Positions 1-11,200 of a stretch of DNA of 64,000 nucleotides are shown here, piece after piece; position 1 is the first letter of the stretch, and every line of letters begins with the position of its first letter. The position numbers and the translations under genes were made by a program. The notes below the pieces were generated by a model that was given only the letters and a program-made list of their open reading frames with translations, was not told the DNA's origin and did not search any database. The DNA comes from Candidatus Parabeggiatoa sp. HSG14 (GTDB taxonomy: Bacteria > Pseudomonadota > Gammaproteobacteria > Beggiatoales > Beggiatoaceae). Location of the stretch: contig JAUCGK010000001.1 of the NCBI GenBank assembly GCA_030378085.1, positions 1-64,000 of the forward strand, in the 5' to 3' direction.

Positions 1-84
1 GAACCAAACATCATTTGACACTTTGCTTTAATTTTTCTATTTTGGGACTTCCCCCTGTGTACGGGGGGTTAGGGGGGTGTCCTC

Positions 85-294
85 AATTTTGCACTCCAGT
101 TTGAAAGCTATCTGCGTAACATCAGATTAAGAATTTTGGTAAATGCTCAACAGGTAATGGGATAAATCTTTATAATTTTTGAAATTTTATAAAGCTTTGC
201 AAATGAATTGATAAGAGTTTTATGGATTAAAATCTATTTTTTCATATAATTAACTGATGTTACGCAGATAGCTTCCAAACTGGAGTGCAAAATT
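85..294. repeat. MITE-like element with 41-bp inverted ends
   Basis: The arm at 85-125 (AATTTTGCACTCCAGTTT... to ...GCGTAACATCAG) is matched by its reverse complement at 254-294 with a single mismatch that I can see. The 128-bp centre is AT-rich and non-coding. The size, the long nearly perfect arms and the lack of an ORF fit a non-autonomous palindromic element. Part of the arm recurs at 367-378. No clear target duplication was found. Confidence 0.6.
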
Positions 295-339
295 TATTTT
301 GCCAACTAGAATGCAATTCCTCGCAAAATAAATTTTGCA
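286..339. repeat. 17-bp perfect inverted repeat
   Basis: TGCAAAATTTATTTTGC at 286-302 is the exact reverse complement of 323-339, with 20 bp between the arms. It overlaps the right end of the 85-294 element and may be part of a compound palindrome. Confidence 0.55.
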
Positions 340-470
340 CGAAGGTATTCACTTTTGAAGTGCAGTGCGTAACATCAGTTATTTGGAAGTTAACCAATCA
401 CGTACACGATGAGGCTGTAAGTTAGCTTCATTTAAAAAGTGTGCCACTGAACGGGGAAATATCTTTTTAG

Positions 471-570
471 CTATAGCGTTTCCCGATTGGATAAAGTACA
501 ACCTTCCCTAAATCCCCTCCTTAAAATTAAGAAGGGGACTTGTACCAGACGCAATCGGGAAACGCTATAG
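471..570. repeat. 100-bp element with 19-bp perfect inverted ends
   Basis: CTATAGCGTTTCCCGATTG at 471-489 is exactly inverted at 552-570. The interior holds a pyrimidine-rich block and its partial complement (AATCCCCTCC ... GAAGGGGA), so the whole 100 bp can fold on itself. It lies about 100 bp upstream of the Rpn start. A non-autonomous mobile element or a multicopy intergenic repeat is the best reading; a terminator is less likely because the stem is broken by the interior. Confidence 0.6.
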
Positions 571-675
571 TTTTTTTATTTTATCATACTTTTTAGGGGC
601 TGGAAATTTGTGCCTCCATGCACTAGTTTGTTATACTTCACTCAATTATTTCAACAGATTAAGAGGACTCCTAAA

Positions 676-1827
676 ATGCAATTTATTGATGTAACAACCG
701 ATTTTGCCTTTAAAAAGGTTTTTGGTAGCCAGCAATCTAAAGACATTCTCATCAGTTTTCTAAATGCCCTGCTTAATTTTGGAAACCATCCCATTGTCAA
801 TTTAACCATTGTTGATCCCTATCAAGCACCGCTCGTTGCCACTTTAAAAAACACGTTTGTCGATATCAAAGCCTATTTAGACAATGGTACCCAGGTGATT
901 ATTGAAATGCAAGTCCTCAATCAAGCCGGTTTTGACAAACGGGTATTGTCTAATGTCGCAAAAGCATACATCACGCAATTGGAAAAAGGCGACAAATATA
1001 CCGAACTCAATCCGGCTATTGGGTTAACCGTCACTGACTTTGTGATGTTTCCACAAAAACAGTTGGAATCACAAGTGATTACCGACTATACTTTTTTAGA
1101 AAGACATCACAAAGTACCCTATCCTGAAGAGATGAGATTGGTTTTTGTGGAATTGCCGAAGTTTGAGAAAAAACTACGCCAACTAAAAGGGATGGCAGAC
1201 AAATGGATTTATTTTGTAAAAAATGTGGGGAGTATGAAATCGCTCCCCAAAACATTAGCCAATGATAAAGACATCAACCAAGCCCTAACCATTGCCAATA
1301 CCACAAGCCTAACGCTCAAAGAACTCGAATTACAAGAAAAAAAGTTAAGATGGCTCAGGGAGCAGAAGGATAATTTAGCGCGTGCCGAACAAGCAGAAGC
1401 GGATTTAGAAGCGGCTTTAGAAAAGGCGAAAGCAGAAAAACAAGCTGTTTTAGAAAAGGCGAAAGCGGAAAAACAAGCGGCTTTAAAAAATGCGGAAGCG
1501 GAAAAACAAGCTGTTTTAGAAAAGGCGAAAGCGGAAAAACAAGCGGCTTTAAAAAATGCGGAAGCGGAAAAACAAGCTGTTTTAGAAAAGGCGAAAGCGG
1601 AAAAACAAACGGCTTTAAAAAATGCGGAAGCGGAAAAACAACAGGTAGAGGCTGAAAAACAACAGGTAGAGGCTGAAAAACAAGCAGCTTTGAAAAAGGC
1701 AAAAAATGCCGAAAAAGCAGCTAAATTACAGATAGCGAAACAAATGTTGCAAGCCCATGCGGATATTGCTTTTATTAGACAAGTGACGGGTTTAAAAAAG
1801 GTGGAAATCACTAAATTAAAAGAATAA
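676..1827 (+). CDS. Rpn-family PD-(D/E)XK nuclease / putative transposase with repetitive coiled coil
   Basis: The N-terminal part is typical of the Rpn/YhgA-like PDDEXK nuclease family, often annotated 'PD-(D/E)XK nuclease family transposase'. It opens MQFIDVTTDFAFKKVFGS, then a conserved core with Asp63 (FVDIKAY) and Glu77-x-Gln79 (IIEMQV), the likely nuclease residues. Residues about 213-355 are a Lys/Glu/Ala-rich coiled coil built of near-identical 11- and 22-residue repeats. The end (QVTGLKKVEITKLKE) is the family's usual C-terminus. I chose ATG 676 (383 aa) because AGGA at 664-667 sits 8 bases upstream and the family normally starts with this motif; the frame is open back to a GTG at 610 (405 aa). 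Known members promote RecA-independent recombination as nucleases; action here is inferred. It converges on the NRPS operon and is not obviously part of it. Confidence 0.85.
   Translation: MQFIDVTTDFAFKKVFGSQQSKDILISFLNALLNFGNHPIVNLTIVDPYQAPLVATLKNTFVDIKAYLDNGTQVIIEMQVLNQAGFDKRVLSNVAKAYITQLEKGDKYTELNPAIGLTVTDFVMFPQKQLESQVITDYTFLERHHKVPYPEEMRLVFVELPKFEKKLRQLKGMADKWIYFVKNVGSMKSLPKTLANDKDINQALTIANTTSLTLKELELQEKKLRWLREQKDNLARAEQAEADLEAALEKAKAEKQAVLEKAKAEKQAALKNAEAEKQAVLEKAKAEKQAALKNAEAEKQAVLEKAKAEKQTALKNAEAEKQQVEAEKQQVEAEKQAALKKAKNAEKAAKLQIAKQMLQAHADIAFIRQVTGLKKVEITKLKE
1429..1640 (+). repeat. 66-bp tandem repeat coding for the Rpn coiled coil
   Basis: CAAGCTGTTTTAGAAAAGGC recurs at 1441, 1507 and 1573, an exact period of 66 bp (22 codons, made of two related 33-bp halves). 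The copies differ by only one or two bases, so the array is young and its length probably varies between strains. The array is coding, in frame, and extends the coiled coil by whole helical repeats. Confidence 0.8.
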
Positions 1828-1837
1828 CGAGCAACTC

Positions 1838-1914
1838 GTAGGTTGGACTGACTTCGGTAACTCCAACAAAACCCGAAAATCAATTGAGTTTATTCGCAAA
1901 CTCAGTCAACCTAC
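1838..1914 (+). terminator. Inverted repeat followed by a T-run, possible Rpn terminator
   Basis: GTAGGTTGGACTGA (1838-1851) pairs with TCAGTCAACCTAC (1902-1914), with one unpaired base, 11 bp past the Rpn stop. A T-run begins at 1923. The 50-base loop is long for an intrinsic terminator, so this may instead be another dispersed palindrome that happens to lie here. Confidence 0.35.
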
Positions 1915-1962
1915 ACTCCCCGTTTTTTTCCCTATACAGCCAAAATCCGTTGTACTTAACTT

Positions 1963-2160
1963 TAACTACAAGGATTGTCTATAATAAAGGATTATACCTG
2001 TGGAGTTATTTTCGTTAAAAGTGCTTGTTTCCGTTCATGTCTCGTCAGTACAAGGGATTCATTTGTCAGTATTATTGAATGAAAGCTTCCTTCTGTTTTT
2101 TGTCTTTGAGTTAATCCGTCTAACAGTGCAATCCTTTCTAAAATGCAATCCTTGTAGTTA
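1963..2160. repeat. 15-bp inverted pair with internal direct repeat
   Basis: TAACTACAAGGATTG at 1963-1977 is exactly inverted at 2146-2160. Just inside the left arm and just outside the right arm lies a direct repeat, GGATTATACCTG followed by (GG)GGAGTTATT, at 1989-2010 and 2168-2192. This suggests a small repeat element that has been duplicated or rearranged. Confidence 0.5.
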
Positions 2161-2264
2161 TTTTTAGGGATTATACCTGTTGGGGAGTTATTGAAATCTG
2201 ACATCCAAAAGAATCCCCATCGTGACATTCCCATAAAAAAAACAATTGCTTGAGAAGAAAGAGG

Positions 2265-5200
2265 TTAGGGGGTGGTTGCAAGTTCAAGGCAAGCTCTCAC
2301 TTGTTCTGCAAGTGCTTGTACATGCGGTTGTATCATTATCGTGATGTGATCTCCTGAGACAGTGTGAACCACGACATTGTCAGAAAATTGATTCCAACCC
2401 CAATTCGGATCATTGAGAATTTCTGATACTTTTTCATCCTGCTCATTCATTTTTTCTGGAGCTTCAAGCATTTCCTCTTGCTTTTCTGGTTCTTCAGGCA
2501 TTTCCTCGTTGGCTTTGAAAAGGATAATGCGAGGAACTTTCACTGTATTTTTAGGGGCGTAATGCGTTTGACTATTCGCCTTGAAAACTTCTACTAAACC
2601 ACGAAATTGCTTTAAATCAGATTCAGGGGGTAACCAATTGGCTATGACAAGTTGTTCCCTCACATAATTCAACTGCTCTTCTGGTTCAAAAGCTTGGAGG
2701 ATTTCATAAGAAACTTCAAGTTCTTTTCCTAACAACTGTTCTATCAATCTAGTTGCCTCAATCAGCCATTGAGTGTCATCCTGATCTATCGGCTCTATTT
2801 CTACAGATGGATTAAAAGGCATGGGTGCAACAGTATCAAAAATGATCAGTTGTGAAACTTCCTCCCCTTGTTTTAGCAATTGTTGAGACATTTCAAAAGC
2901 CACTTCGCCTCCAAAAGAATGACCTCCCAGCAAATAAGGCCCTTGTTTTTGTACGCTTTGGAGTTCTTTAAGATAATGAGCCGCTATATCTTCAATACAG
3001 GTATAAGGTGTTGATTCACCATCTAATCCAATGGCTTGTAAACCATAAAAGGGTTGATCAGAACCGAGATGACGTGCCAACTCATAAAAATAGAGAACAT
3101 TACCGCCAACACCCGGCATACAAAATAAAGGAGGTTTAGAACCATTAGGTTGAATAGCAACCAAAGATGACCACAATTGAACCTCTGTTTGTTTTTTCAA
3201 CCAATTGGCCAATTGTTCAATGGTAGCCCCTTGAAATAGAGTGGCTAAAGGCAAATTTTTGTTCAACCGCTTTCCTATTTGAGCCATTAAGCTAACTGCT
3301 AAAAGGGAATGTCCTCCCAGTTCAAAGAAATTGTCATGCACGCCAATGGGACGAATATTCAAAATATCTTCCCAAATTTGAGCCAATTGTAATTCCAAAG
3401 TATCCCGAGGAGCTACAAAGGTATCAAGTGTTCGTTGTGTATTGATTTCCTGTTTCTCAAGTGTTTGACGATCAATCTTACCATTGGGCATTAAAGGTAA
3501 CGTCTCAAGCACTGTAAAGTGAGCGGGTATCATATACTCTGGTAAACTTTTAGAAAGCCACGCACGCAATTCAGTGAAAAGTGAGCTTTGTCCACTCTTC
3601 TCATTATTCACTACTGAAGATTGATCAGTGACGATGTATGCTACTAAACGTGGACTATTCTCCTTATCATAGAGTATAACCACCGCTTCTTTAACCGCTT
3701 CGTGTTGAACCAATGTGGCTTCAATTTCGCCCAACTCAATGCGGAAACCTCGCAGTTTTACTTGATGATCCAAACGGCCCAAATATTCTAGATTACCATC
3801 GGGAAGCCAACGTGCTAAATCACCTGTTTTATAAATCCGTTGGCGTTTACCAAACAATTCAACTTCAATGAATTTTTCTGCAGTAAGTTCGGGACGATTT
3901 AGATAGCCTCTAGCTAATCCAGCACCTGCAATGCATAGCTCCCCTGGAATACATCGCGGTATTAGATTGTGGTTAACATCTAAAATGTAGATTTGAGCGT
4001 TGGGCATTGGTTGCCCAATGGGAAAATTGTCAACTTCAACGGATTCTGTGAGCTTATAAGTACTTGCGATGACAGTTGCTTCTGTTGGCCCATAAGTGTT
4101 AATCAGTTGCGCTTTTTGACTCAAGCTTTGTTGCCAATGCTTAATATATGGTATAGAAGCCGCTTCACCACCAATGATAACTGAACGTACCAACTCTGGC
4201 CAATCATTTTGGCTATCCGTTGCGGTTATTAATTGTTGCCAGTAAGCCGTTGGTAAGTCCAAAATGGTAACCGCCATTTCTTGGCAGGTTTGTAAAAAAG
4301 TGTGTTCGGTATCCAACATAGCTTTGCCACGTAGAATTAAACGCCCACCTTGCGTCAAAATGGGGTAAATTTCTTCCGCAGCCGTATCAAAGTTAATAGA
4401 GGCAAATTGCAAGATACTGTCTTTTTGAGAAATGGAATAAGTTGTGCAAGCTGAATACGTAAAATTAATCAATGCACTGTGCTCAATCATCACGCCTTTC
4501 GGCTGCCCCGTTGAACCCGATGTATAAATTACATACGCTAAATTCGTTGGCCCACTTTGTCTCACCGGATTTTTATGAGAACACAGTACAATTTGTTCAC
4601 TTTCCACACAAACAACCCTTGCCTGATAAATTGACAATCGTTCAGCCAGAATACTTTGAGTCAATAATACTGGCACTTGACTATCTTCTAACATAAATTG
4701 CAAACGGGAAGCTGGATAATCAGGATCGAGCGGTACATAAGCACCGCCCGCTTTCAGAATACCCAATAAACCAATCACCATCTCTAAAGAACGTTGAACA
4801 CAAATACCAACGAGCGTTTCCGTAGTCACTCCCAAACTTATCAAATAATGGGCTAATTGATTTGCTTTGGTATTCAATTCAAGATAAGTCAGTTGTTGCT
4901 CTTCAAAAACCACCGCAACATTATCAGGTGTTTTTTCAACTTGTGATTGGAATAAATCGACAATGGTTTTATCAACAGGATAATCTGTTTTTGTTGCATT
5001 CCATTGTTGCAATTGTTCGACTTCAGTGGTTGGTAATAAACAAACATTGCTGTATGCTTTTTCTGGCTGTTGGGTCATATTGGCAAACACTTGCACATAG
5101 TAAAGTGCCATGTTCTCAACTTGATTTAACCCTAATTCATTTGGATTATAATCCAAAACCAATTGTACATCGCCTGTTGTCAAATCCAAGCTAAAATCGC

Positions 5201-8200
5201 TGGTTAACACAAAATTGGTTTCTGCAAAACCTTTGGAACCAAGTAATTTCACGTTATCAGTTTCTAAAATACCCTGATAAACATGAAAATGCGTAAAATT
5301 AAAAGCCGTTTCAAATAAAGGTTGACCATGGTGGGCCTTTTGTATTTCAATTAACGGATAACGTCGATGTGGCAGGACAGCATGTTCTTTTTGGAAAGTA
5401 GCCTGGATCAATTGTATCCAATTCTCCTTCTGTAATTGTAAACGAAAAGGAAGTGTATTAAGAAACAAGCCCAGAATTTTTTCGCCATCTTCACTTTCAG
5501 GTCGACCATTGCTAACCCAGCCTGTAACCACATCAGTTTGTCCACTGAACAAACCAATAACTCGTAAGTGGGCAGCGAGTAAAACCGTTTTAACGGGGAC
5601 TTCAAGACTTTCAGCCAATCGTTTAATGGATTTTGACAAACTAGAGGGTATGACTACCTCATATTGATTATTAATGCTTTCTGTACGATACGTTTTAGGC
5701 AAACGCGCTATTTGTGCGAAAGTGGCTTCTTCAATCTCTTGTTGCCAGAATGTTTGTGTGGTCTCACTTATAATCGCTTCTCTTTCTAAGGCAATAAAAT
5801 CTCGATAGTGTGAGTTGAGGAGCAAAGGTTGCATAGCGGGTTGATGATCTATGCGATAAAAATACTCGCGCAATAATTCCGCCATGAGAGAAGCAACACT
5901 CCAACCATCTAAAATGGCATGGTGTTCAGTGACAGTCAAGTTAAAAGTATCGCCGCCACGTCTATGAACACTCACCCGTAATAACGGCGCACACTCCCAA
6001 ACAAATGCCTGTTGTTTTTCTGCGGCTAACCATTCATCAATCACTGTTTCTTGTTCACTTGTCGATAAATGACGAATATCTACTATAGTGAACGGCACTT
6101 GAACTTGGCGATGGACAAATTGTAAGGGTTCGTTAAATTCCTTGAAATGGAAACTGGTGCGTAAAATCGGATGCAATTCAGTGAGGTATTGAATAGTCTC
6201 TTGTAATACACCCTCGTCATAAGGCATTTGTAAATACTGACTACTGACATTGTGATAAACCGCACTATTCGGATCATATTGCGTGTGGAATAACATACCC
6301 GCTTGAAGTGCGCCAAGGGGATATGCATCTTCAACATCAGCCGGTAAGTGTGCTTTTTCTGTTTCATTAATGAGGCTGAATGGTGTTGAAATAGGTTGAT
6401 AAGGTGCTTCTTGAACCTTGAGTCTTTGCGCCAATTTTGCAACAGTAGGATAAAGAAAAATATCTTGTACTGTCAGCGCATAACCGGCTTGTTTGACTTT
6501 AGCGACAATGCGAATGCTGAGAATAGAGTCTCCGCCAAGTTCAAAAAAATTGTTATAGATGCTAATTTGTTCAACTTGTAAAGCTTCTTGCCAAATTTTA
6601 ACGAGCAAGTATTCTTCAGGTGTGCGTGGCTCTATAAAAGTTTGCGTATCTGCTAAACGGTTTTCGGCAGGTGAAGGTAACGCACGATAGTCAATTTTGC
6701 CATTGGCATTTAACGGAATTTGTTCAATAACCACATAAGCCGCCGGTAACATATAGTCTGGTAAGTGTTGTTTTAAAAAGACTTGCAATTCATGGGTTTC
6801 AGGGAGAGTAGATTGCATCATGGGTAACAGATAAGCAACCAAGCGTTTATCTTCTCTTTCATTTTGCCAAGTGGTGACTATGCTGGTTTCAATAGTGGGA
6901 TGTTGATTTAAGATTGCTTCGATTTCTCCCAGTTCAATGCGAAAACCTCTGAGTTTCACTTGTTGATCAATTCGTCCTAAGTATTCAAGATTGCCATCGG
7001 GGAGTAGGCGTGCTAAATCACCCGTTTTGTAAAAACGTTGTTTTTTATCAAACAATTCGACTTCAAGGAATTTTTCTGCGGTGAGTTTGGGACGATTGAG
7101 ATAGCCACGAGCGACACCCGCACCGCCAACATACATTTCACCAGGCACACCAATGGGTAAGGGTTGCTTCTCATTATCAAGTATCCAAACTTGTAAATCT
7201 GGAATCGGACAACCAATAATACTTAAATTGTAGTTCTGATCACTTGTGAGAGGATAGTAAGTAACATGTACTGTTGTCTCAGTAATACCATACATGTTAA
7301 CTAATTGTGGTCGTTTATCGCCATGCTGGTTAAACCAGGGTTGTAAAGTCGCAAAGTCAAGTGCCTCGCCACCAAAGATGACTAACCGCAAAGAGAGTTC
7401 ATCAGGTTGGTTATCAACATTGATTAATTGTTTAAAAGCAGAAGGTGTTTGGTTCAGTACTGTGACACCTTGCGATATCAATAATTGGTAAAAATCTTCG
7501 GGAGTACGGCTCGTCAAATATGGCACAATAATGAGTTGTCCACCATAGAGTAATGCTCCCCATAATTCCCAAACCGAAAAATCAAAGGCATAAGAATGAA
7601 ACAGTGTCCAAACGTCTTGATGATTAAAATGATACCATGCTTCTGTTGCCATAAATAAACGGGTGACATTATCATGAGTGATTTGGCAACCTTTGGGTTT
7701 CCCCGTTGAACCTGATGTATAAATGATATAAGCCAAATTGTCAGGGCTGCTTTGTCTTTTTGGATTTTCCCTAGAACATGTAGCTATCTTTTCCCAATCA
7801 CTCTCCACACAAACAATGTTAGCCTTTGAAACCGGCAATTTTTCAAGCATGAGACTTTGAGTCAATAACACTGGCACTTGACTGTCTTCTAACATGAATT
7901 GTAAACGGGAGACAGGATAATCCGGATCAAGCGACACATAAGCACCTCCTGCTTTAAGAATAGCCAGTAAACCAATCACCATCTCCACAGAGCGTTCTAC
8001 GCAAATACCCACCAACGTTTCCTCAGAGACTCCCAAACTTATCAAATAATGCGCTAACTGATTCGCCTTGGCATTTAACTCAAAATAGCTCAGTTGTTGA
8101 GCTTCAAAAACCACCGCAATATTGTCAGGCATTTTCCTAACCTGCGTCTGGAATAAATCTACTATTGTCTGCTCACTTGAATAATTCCTCTCAGTTTGAT

Positions 8201-11200
8201 TCCATGTAATGAGCTGTTGTTGTTCTTCTTTAGTGAGTATCGGTAATTGATGCCAAATACCATTAGGATGAGTGACTAAACCTTCTAGCAGTTGACTCAA
8301 ATGGGCTAATGTATGTTCCATACTCCTCTGACTAAAACGGTTGCTATCGTAAGTCAGTTTAAACTGTAATGCCCCTTTGGGTATCACTGCCAGAGTGAGT
8401 GGGTAATTGGTATATTCAACTCCTTGAACATCAGTAAAACGTAATGCACTCAATTCAGTAATATTATCCGCTTTGAGTTTCTCATCCACCGGATAATTTT
8501 CAAAAACCACCAGTGTGTCAAACAAGGCTACCCCATTAGGCACTTCGCTCCAATTCTGAATATCGGCTAAAGAAGAGTAAGCATATTGGTCATTTTGTTG
8601 TTGTTGCTGCAAAATCGTTTGCAGCGTGAGAAGAATATTATCGTTTTCCAGTTTAACTCGTAAAGGTAACGTATTGATAAACAATCCTAATATTTGCTCA
8701 ATACCTGCAACGGGTACTTGTCGTCCCGAAGTTGTTACCCCAAAAACGACCTCACTTTCACCGCTATAACGACCCAACAAAGCGGCCCAAGCACCTTGTA
8801 CCAAAGTGTTAAGCGTTAAGCGATATTGACGACTGAAACTTTCTAACTGCTGACTCAAGGAAGCATCAAGTGTCAAGTCCACAATTTGATAACTCGCCGA
8901 CTGAGTAGCAGATTGTCCTATTGGTAAAGGCGTTGGTGCAGAAAAACCTTTTAATTGTTCTTGCCAATAGGATTGAGCGGCTACAAAATCTTGTTGGACT
9001 AGCCAATTGATATAAGTTCGATAAGAACGAACTGGCTGTAAATGAGGAAGTTGCTTTTGTTGATAGGCTTGATAAACCTCCAATAATTCCGTGAATATAA
9101 TCGGTAAGCACCAGCCATCCATCAACAGATGATGATGATTCCAAACAAAACGATATTGTTTATCACTTTCTCGGATCAATTGAAGACGCATTAAAGGAGC
9201 TTGGCTCAAATCAAATCCTTGTTGACGTTCCGTTGTGAGCAAGGTATCTAATTGCTGTTGACGTTGTTCTGAGGATAAATCACTCCAATCCCAATATTGC
9301 CAAGGCAATGATACCTGTTGACAAACCAATTGCAAGGGTTTATCGCCTTCAACCCAAAATGCGGTACGTAAAATGGTATGGCGTTCTACAAGAAATTCCC
9401 AAGCCTGACGGAAAGCATCAACCTGCAAATCACCGTTAAAACCACAATGAAGCTGTTCAAAATAAATCCCACTTTCTGGTGTATATAACGTGTGGAATAA
9501 CATCCCCTGTTGCATTGGAGACAATGGATAGATATCAACTACATGATTACCATAAATTTCTTTAATCTGATCGAGTTGATTTTGGGGAAGTTCTGCCAAT
9601 GGAAAATCGGAAGGCGTGTATCCATAGTGATTTGCACAATGTTCAATGAGATGATGAAGTTGTTGCTGATAATTATCCGCCAATTTTTGAATGGTTTGTG
9701 CTTGATACTGCTCCCCACTATAGCTCCAAGTCAAGCTTAAACAGCCATTAGCTATTTGCCCATTGATTTCAATCAAATGTTCTCGTTCACCTTGTAAACT
9801 GTAACTTTGGCCACTGTTTTCGGTGGCAAAACTCCATTCACTTTCAGAGACGCTTTGGTCAAATTGTCCAAGATAATTAAAGAGGATTTGTCCTTGTGGT
9901 AAATTCTCTTGACATAAATAACGCAACACGCCATAACCTACCCCTTCATCTGGAATTTGGCGCAGTTGTTCTTTAATGGCTTTTAAACAAACACCTAAAT
10001 CCGTTTCCGTTGGCAATGTCAGTGACCAAGTATAAAGAGAGGTAAACCAACCGACAGTACGTGACAAATCAAGTTTATTAAACAAATCCGCCCGTCCATG
10101 ACTTTCAAGGTCTATGAGATTTTTGTTATCCCCTGTCCAAGTTTGCAACGTGAGCATTAATGCAGTGAGCAATATATCATTAATTTGAGTGTGGTAAGCA
10201 GCCGGGGTTTCAGTGAGTAAGCGTTGAGTCGTATCGTTTGACCAAGAAATGGTGTAATGTTGAGCCTCAATCGTTCGATTGCTACCGTTTGGGTTATCTA
10301 TGGGTAATGATTTAGCCATTGGTAACTCATGCCAATGCTTAGCTTGTTCAATGAAAGTCGTGCTATTCGCCCATTGATTCAAATGTTCAGCCCACGCTTT
10401 AAAGGCACTGGTTTTGTTTGGCAGACTAATGGGTTTATTAGTCAAAGCGTCATGGTAAGCGGTTTGCAAATCTTCTAGTAAAATACGCCAAGACACGCCA
10501 TCAACAGCCAAATGATGAATACACCATAACAAACGAGCTTGTGTGCCTAAGTGGAATAACACCAAACGTATCAGTGGCCCCTTTTCCAAGTTTAAACTTG
10601 CTTGCCAAAAATCAGCCCGTTCCTTTAAGGTTTTTTGGATCTGACTGTCTCCCGATAAATGGCTCAAATCTTCCTGATGGAATGGTAATTCTTCATCTGG
10701 TGTTGTTTGCCACTGTTGCCAATCACTTGCCACTTTTTCTTGATGATAACGGAGGCGTAGCGCGTCATGATGTTCAAGCATTGTTGCAAATGCTTTTTTA
10801 AGGGCTATTTGATCCAAATGTTTTGGTACAACAAGTAATACCGCTTGATTAAAGTGCCAAGGTTGGGCAGGTTGTTTTGCAAAGAAGGCATGTTGAATGG
10901 GCGTTAATGGTACTGATCCGGTGACTAAGCCTTGTTCAGCAACCACAGTCGCGCCTGTGCGTACTACTTGTGCCAATTCAGCAATGGTTTGATGTTGGAA
11001 TATATCACGCGGACTAATCTCTAAACCTTGAGTACGAACACGCGCCACGATTTGTATACTTAAGATAGAATCGCCACCGCGTTCAAAAAAGTTATCAAAA
11101 ATACCAATCTTAGTTTGTTTGAGTACTTGACTCCAGACTTCAACGAGAGATTGTTCAGTTTCTGTGCGTGGTGCTTCGTAGCCCTTTGAGAGTATGGTTA

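Larger units (their letters stand above)
1..675. other. Repeat-rich intergenic region left of the Rpn gene
   Basis: No convincing gene is present. The stretch holds a small GC hairpin (CCCCC at 51-55, GGGGG at 63-67), a 210-bp element with long inverted ends (85-294), a 17-bp perfect inverted repeat (286-302 against 323-339), a further copy of GCGTAACATCAG at 367-378 (also at 114-125 and inverted at 254-265), and a 100-bp element with 19-bp inverted ends (471-570). A GTG at 610 is in frame with the Rpn gene, but it lacks a ribosome site and the 22 extra residues do not look like the family. Confidence 0.6.
1828..2264. other. Convergent intergenic region between the Rpn gene and the NRPS operon end
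   Basis: This 437-bp stretch lies between the two converging stop codons. It contains the 1838-1914 inverted repeat, a 15-bp inverted pair (1963-1977 and 2146-2160) and a direct repeat of GGATTATACCTG near 1989 and 2168. A minus-strand frame at 1992-2234 (80 aa) is open but made largely of these repeats, so I do not call it a gene. No strong terminator is visible just past the NRPS stop at 2265. Confidence 0.5.

Noticed and set aside
610..675. Longer N-terminus of the Rpn protein from GTG 610
   Set aside because: No ribosome site and the 22 residues do not resemble the family. ATG 676 has AGGA eight bases upstream and the standard N-terminal motif.
1429..1640. 66-bp tandem repeats looked like a possible CRISPR or VNTR locus
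   Set aside because: There are no unique spacers; the units are directly adjacent, in frame, and code for a coiled coil.
1209..1883. Minus-strand frame of 224 codons (and another at 1355-1702) opposite the Rpn gene
   Set aside because: Both are antisense readings of the repetitive coiled-coil DNA (strings of Ala/Phe/Cys or Pro/Leu/Phe) with no family likeness.
1992..2234. 80-codon minus-strand frame in the convergent intergenic region
   Set aside because: Composed largely of inverted and direct repeat sequence, with no recognisable domain. It may be the translated form of a repeat.
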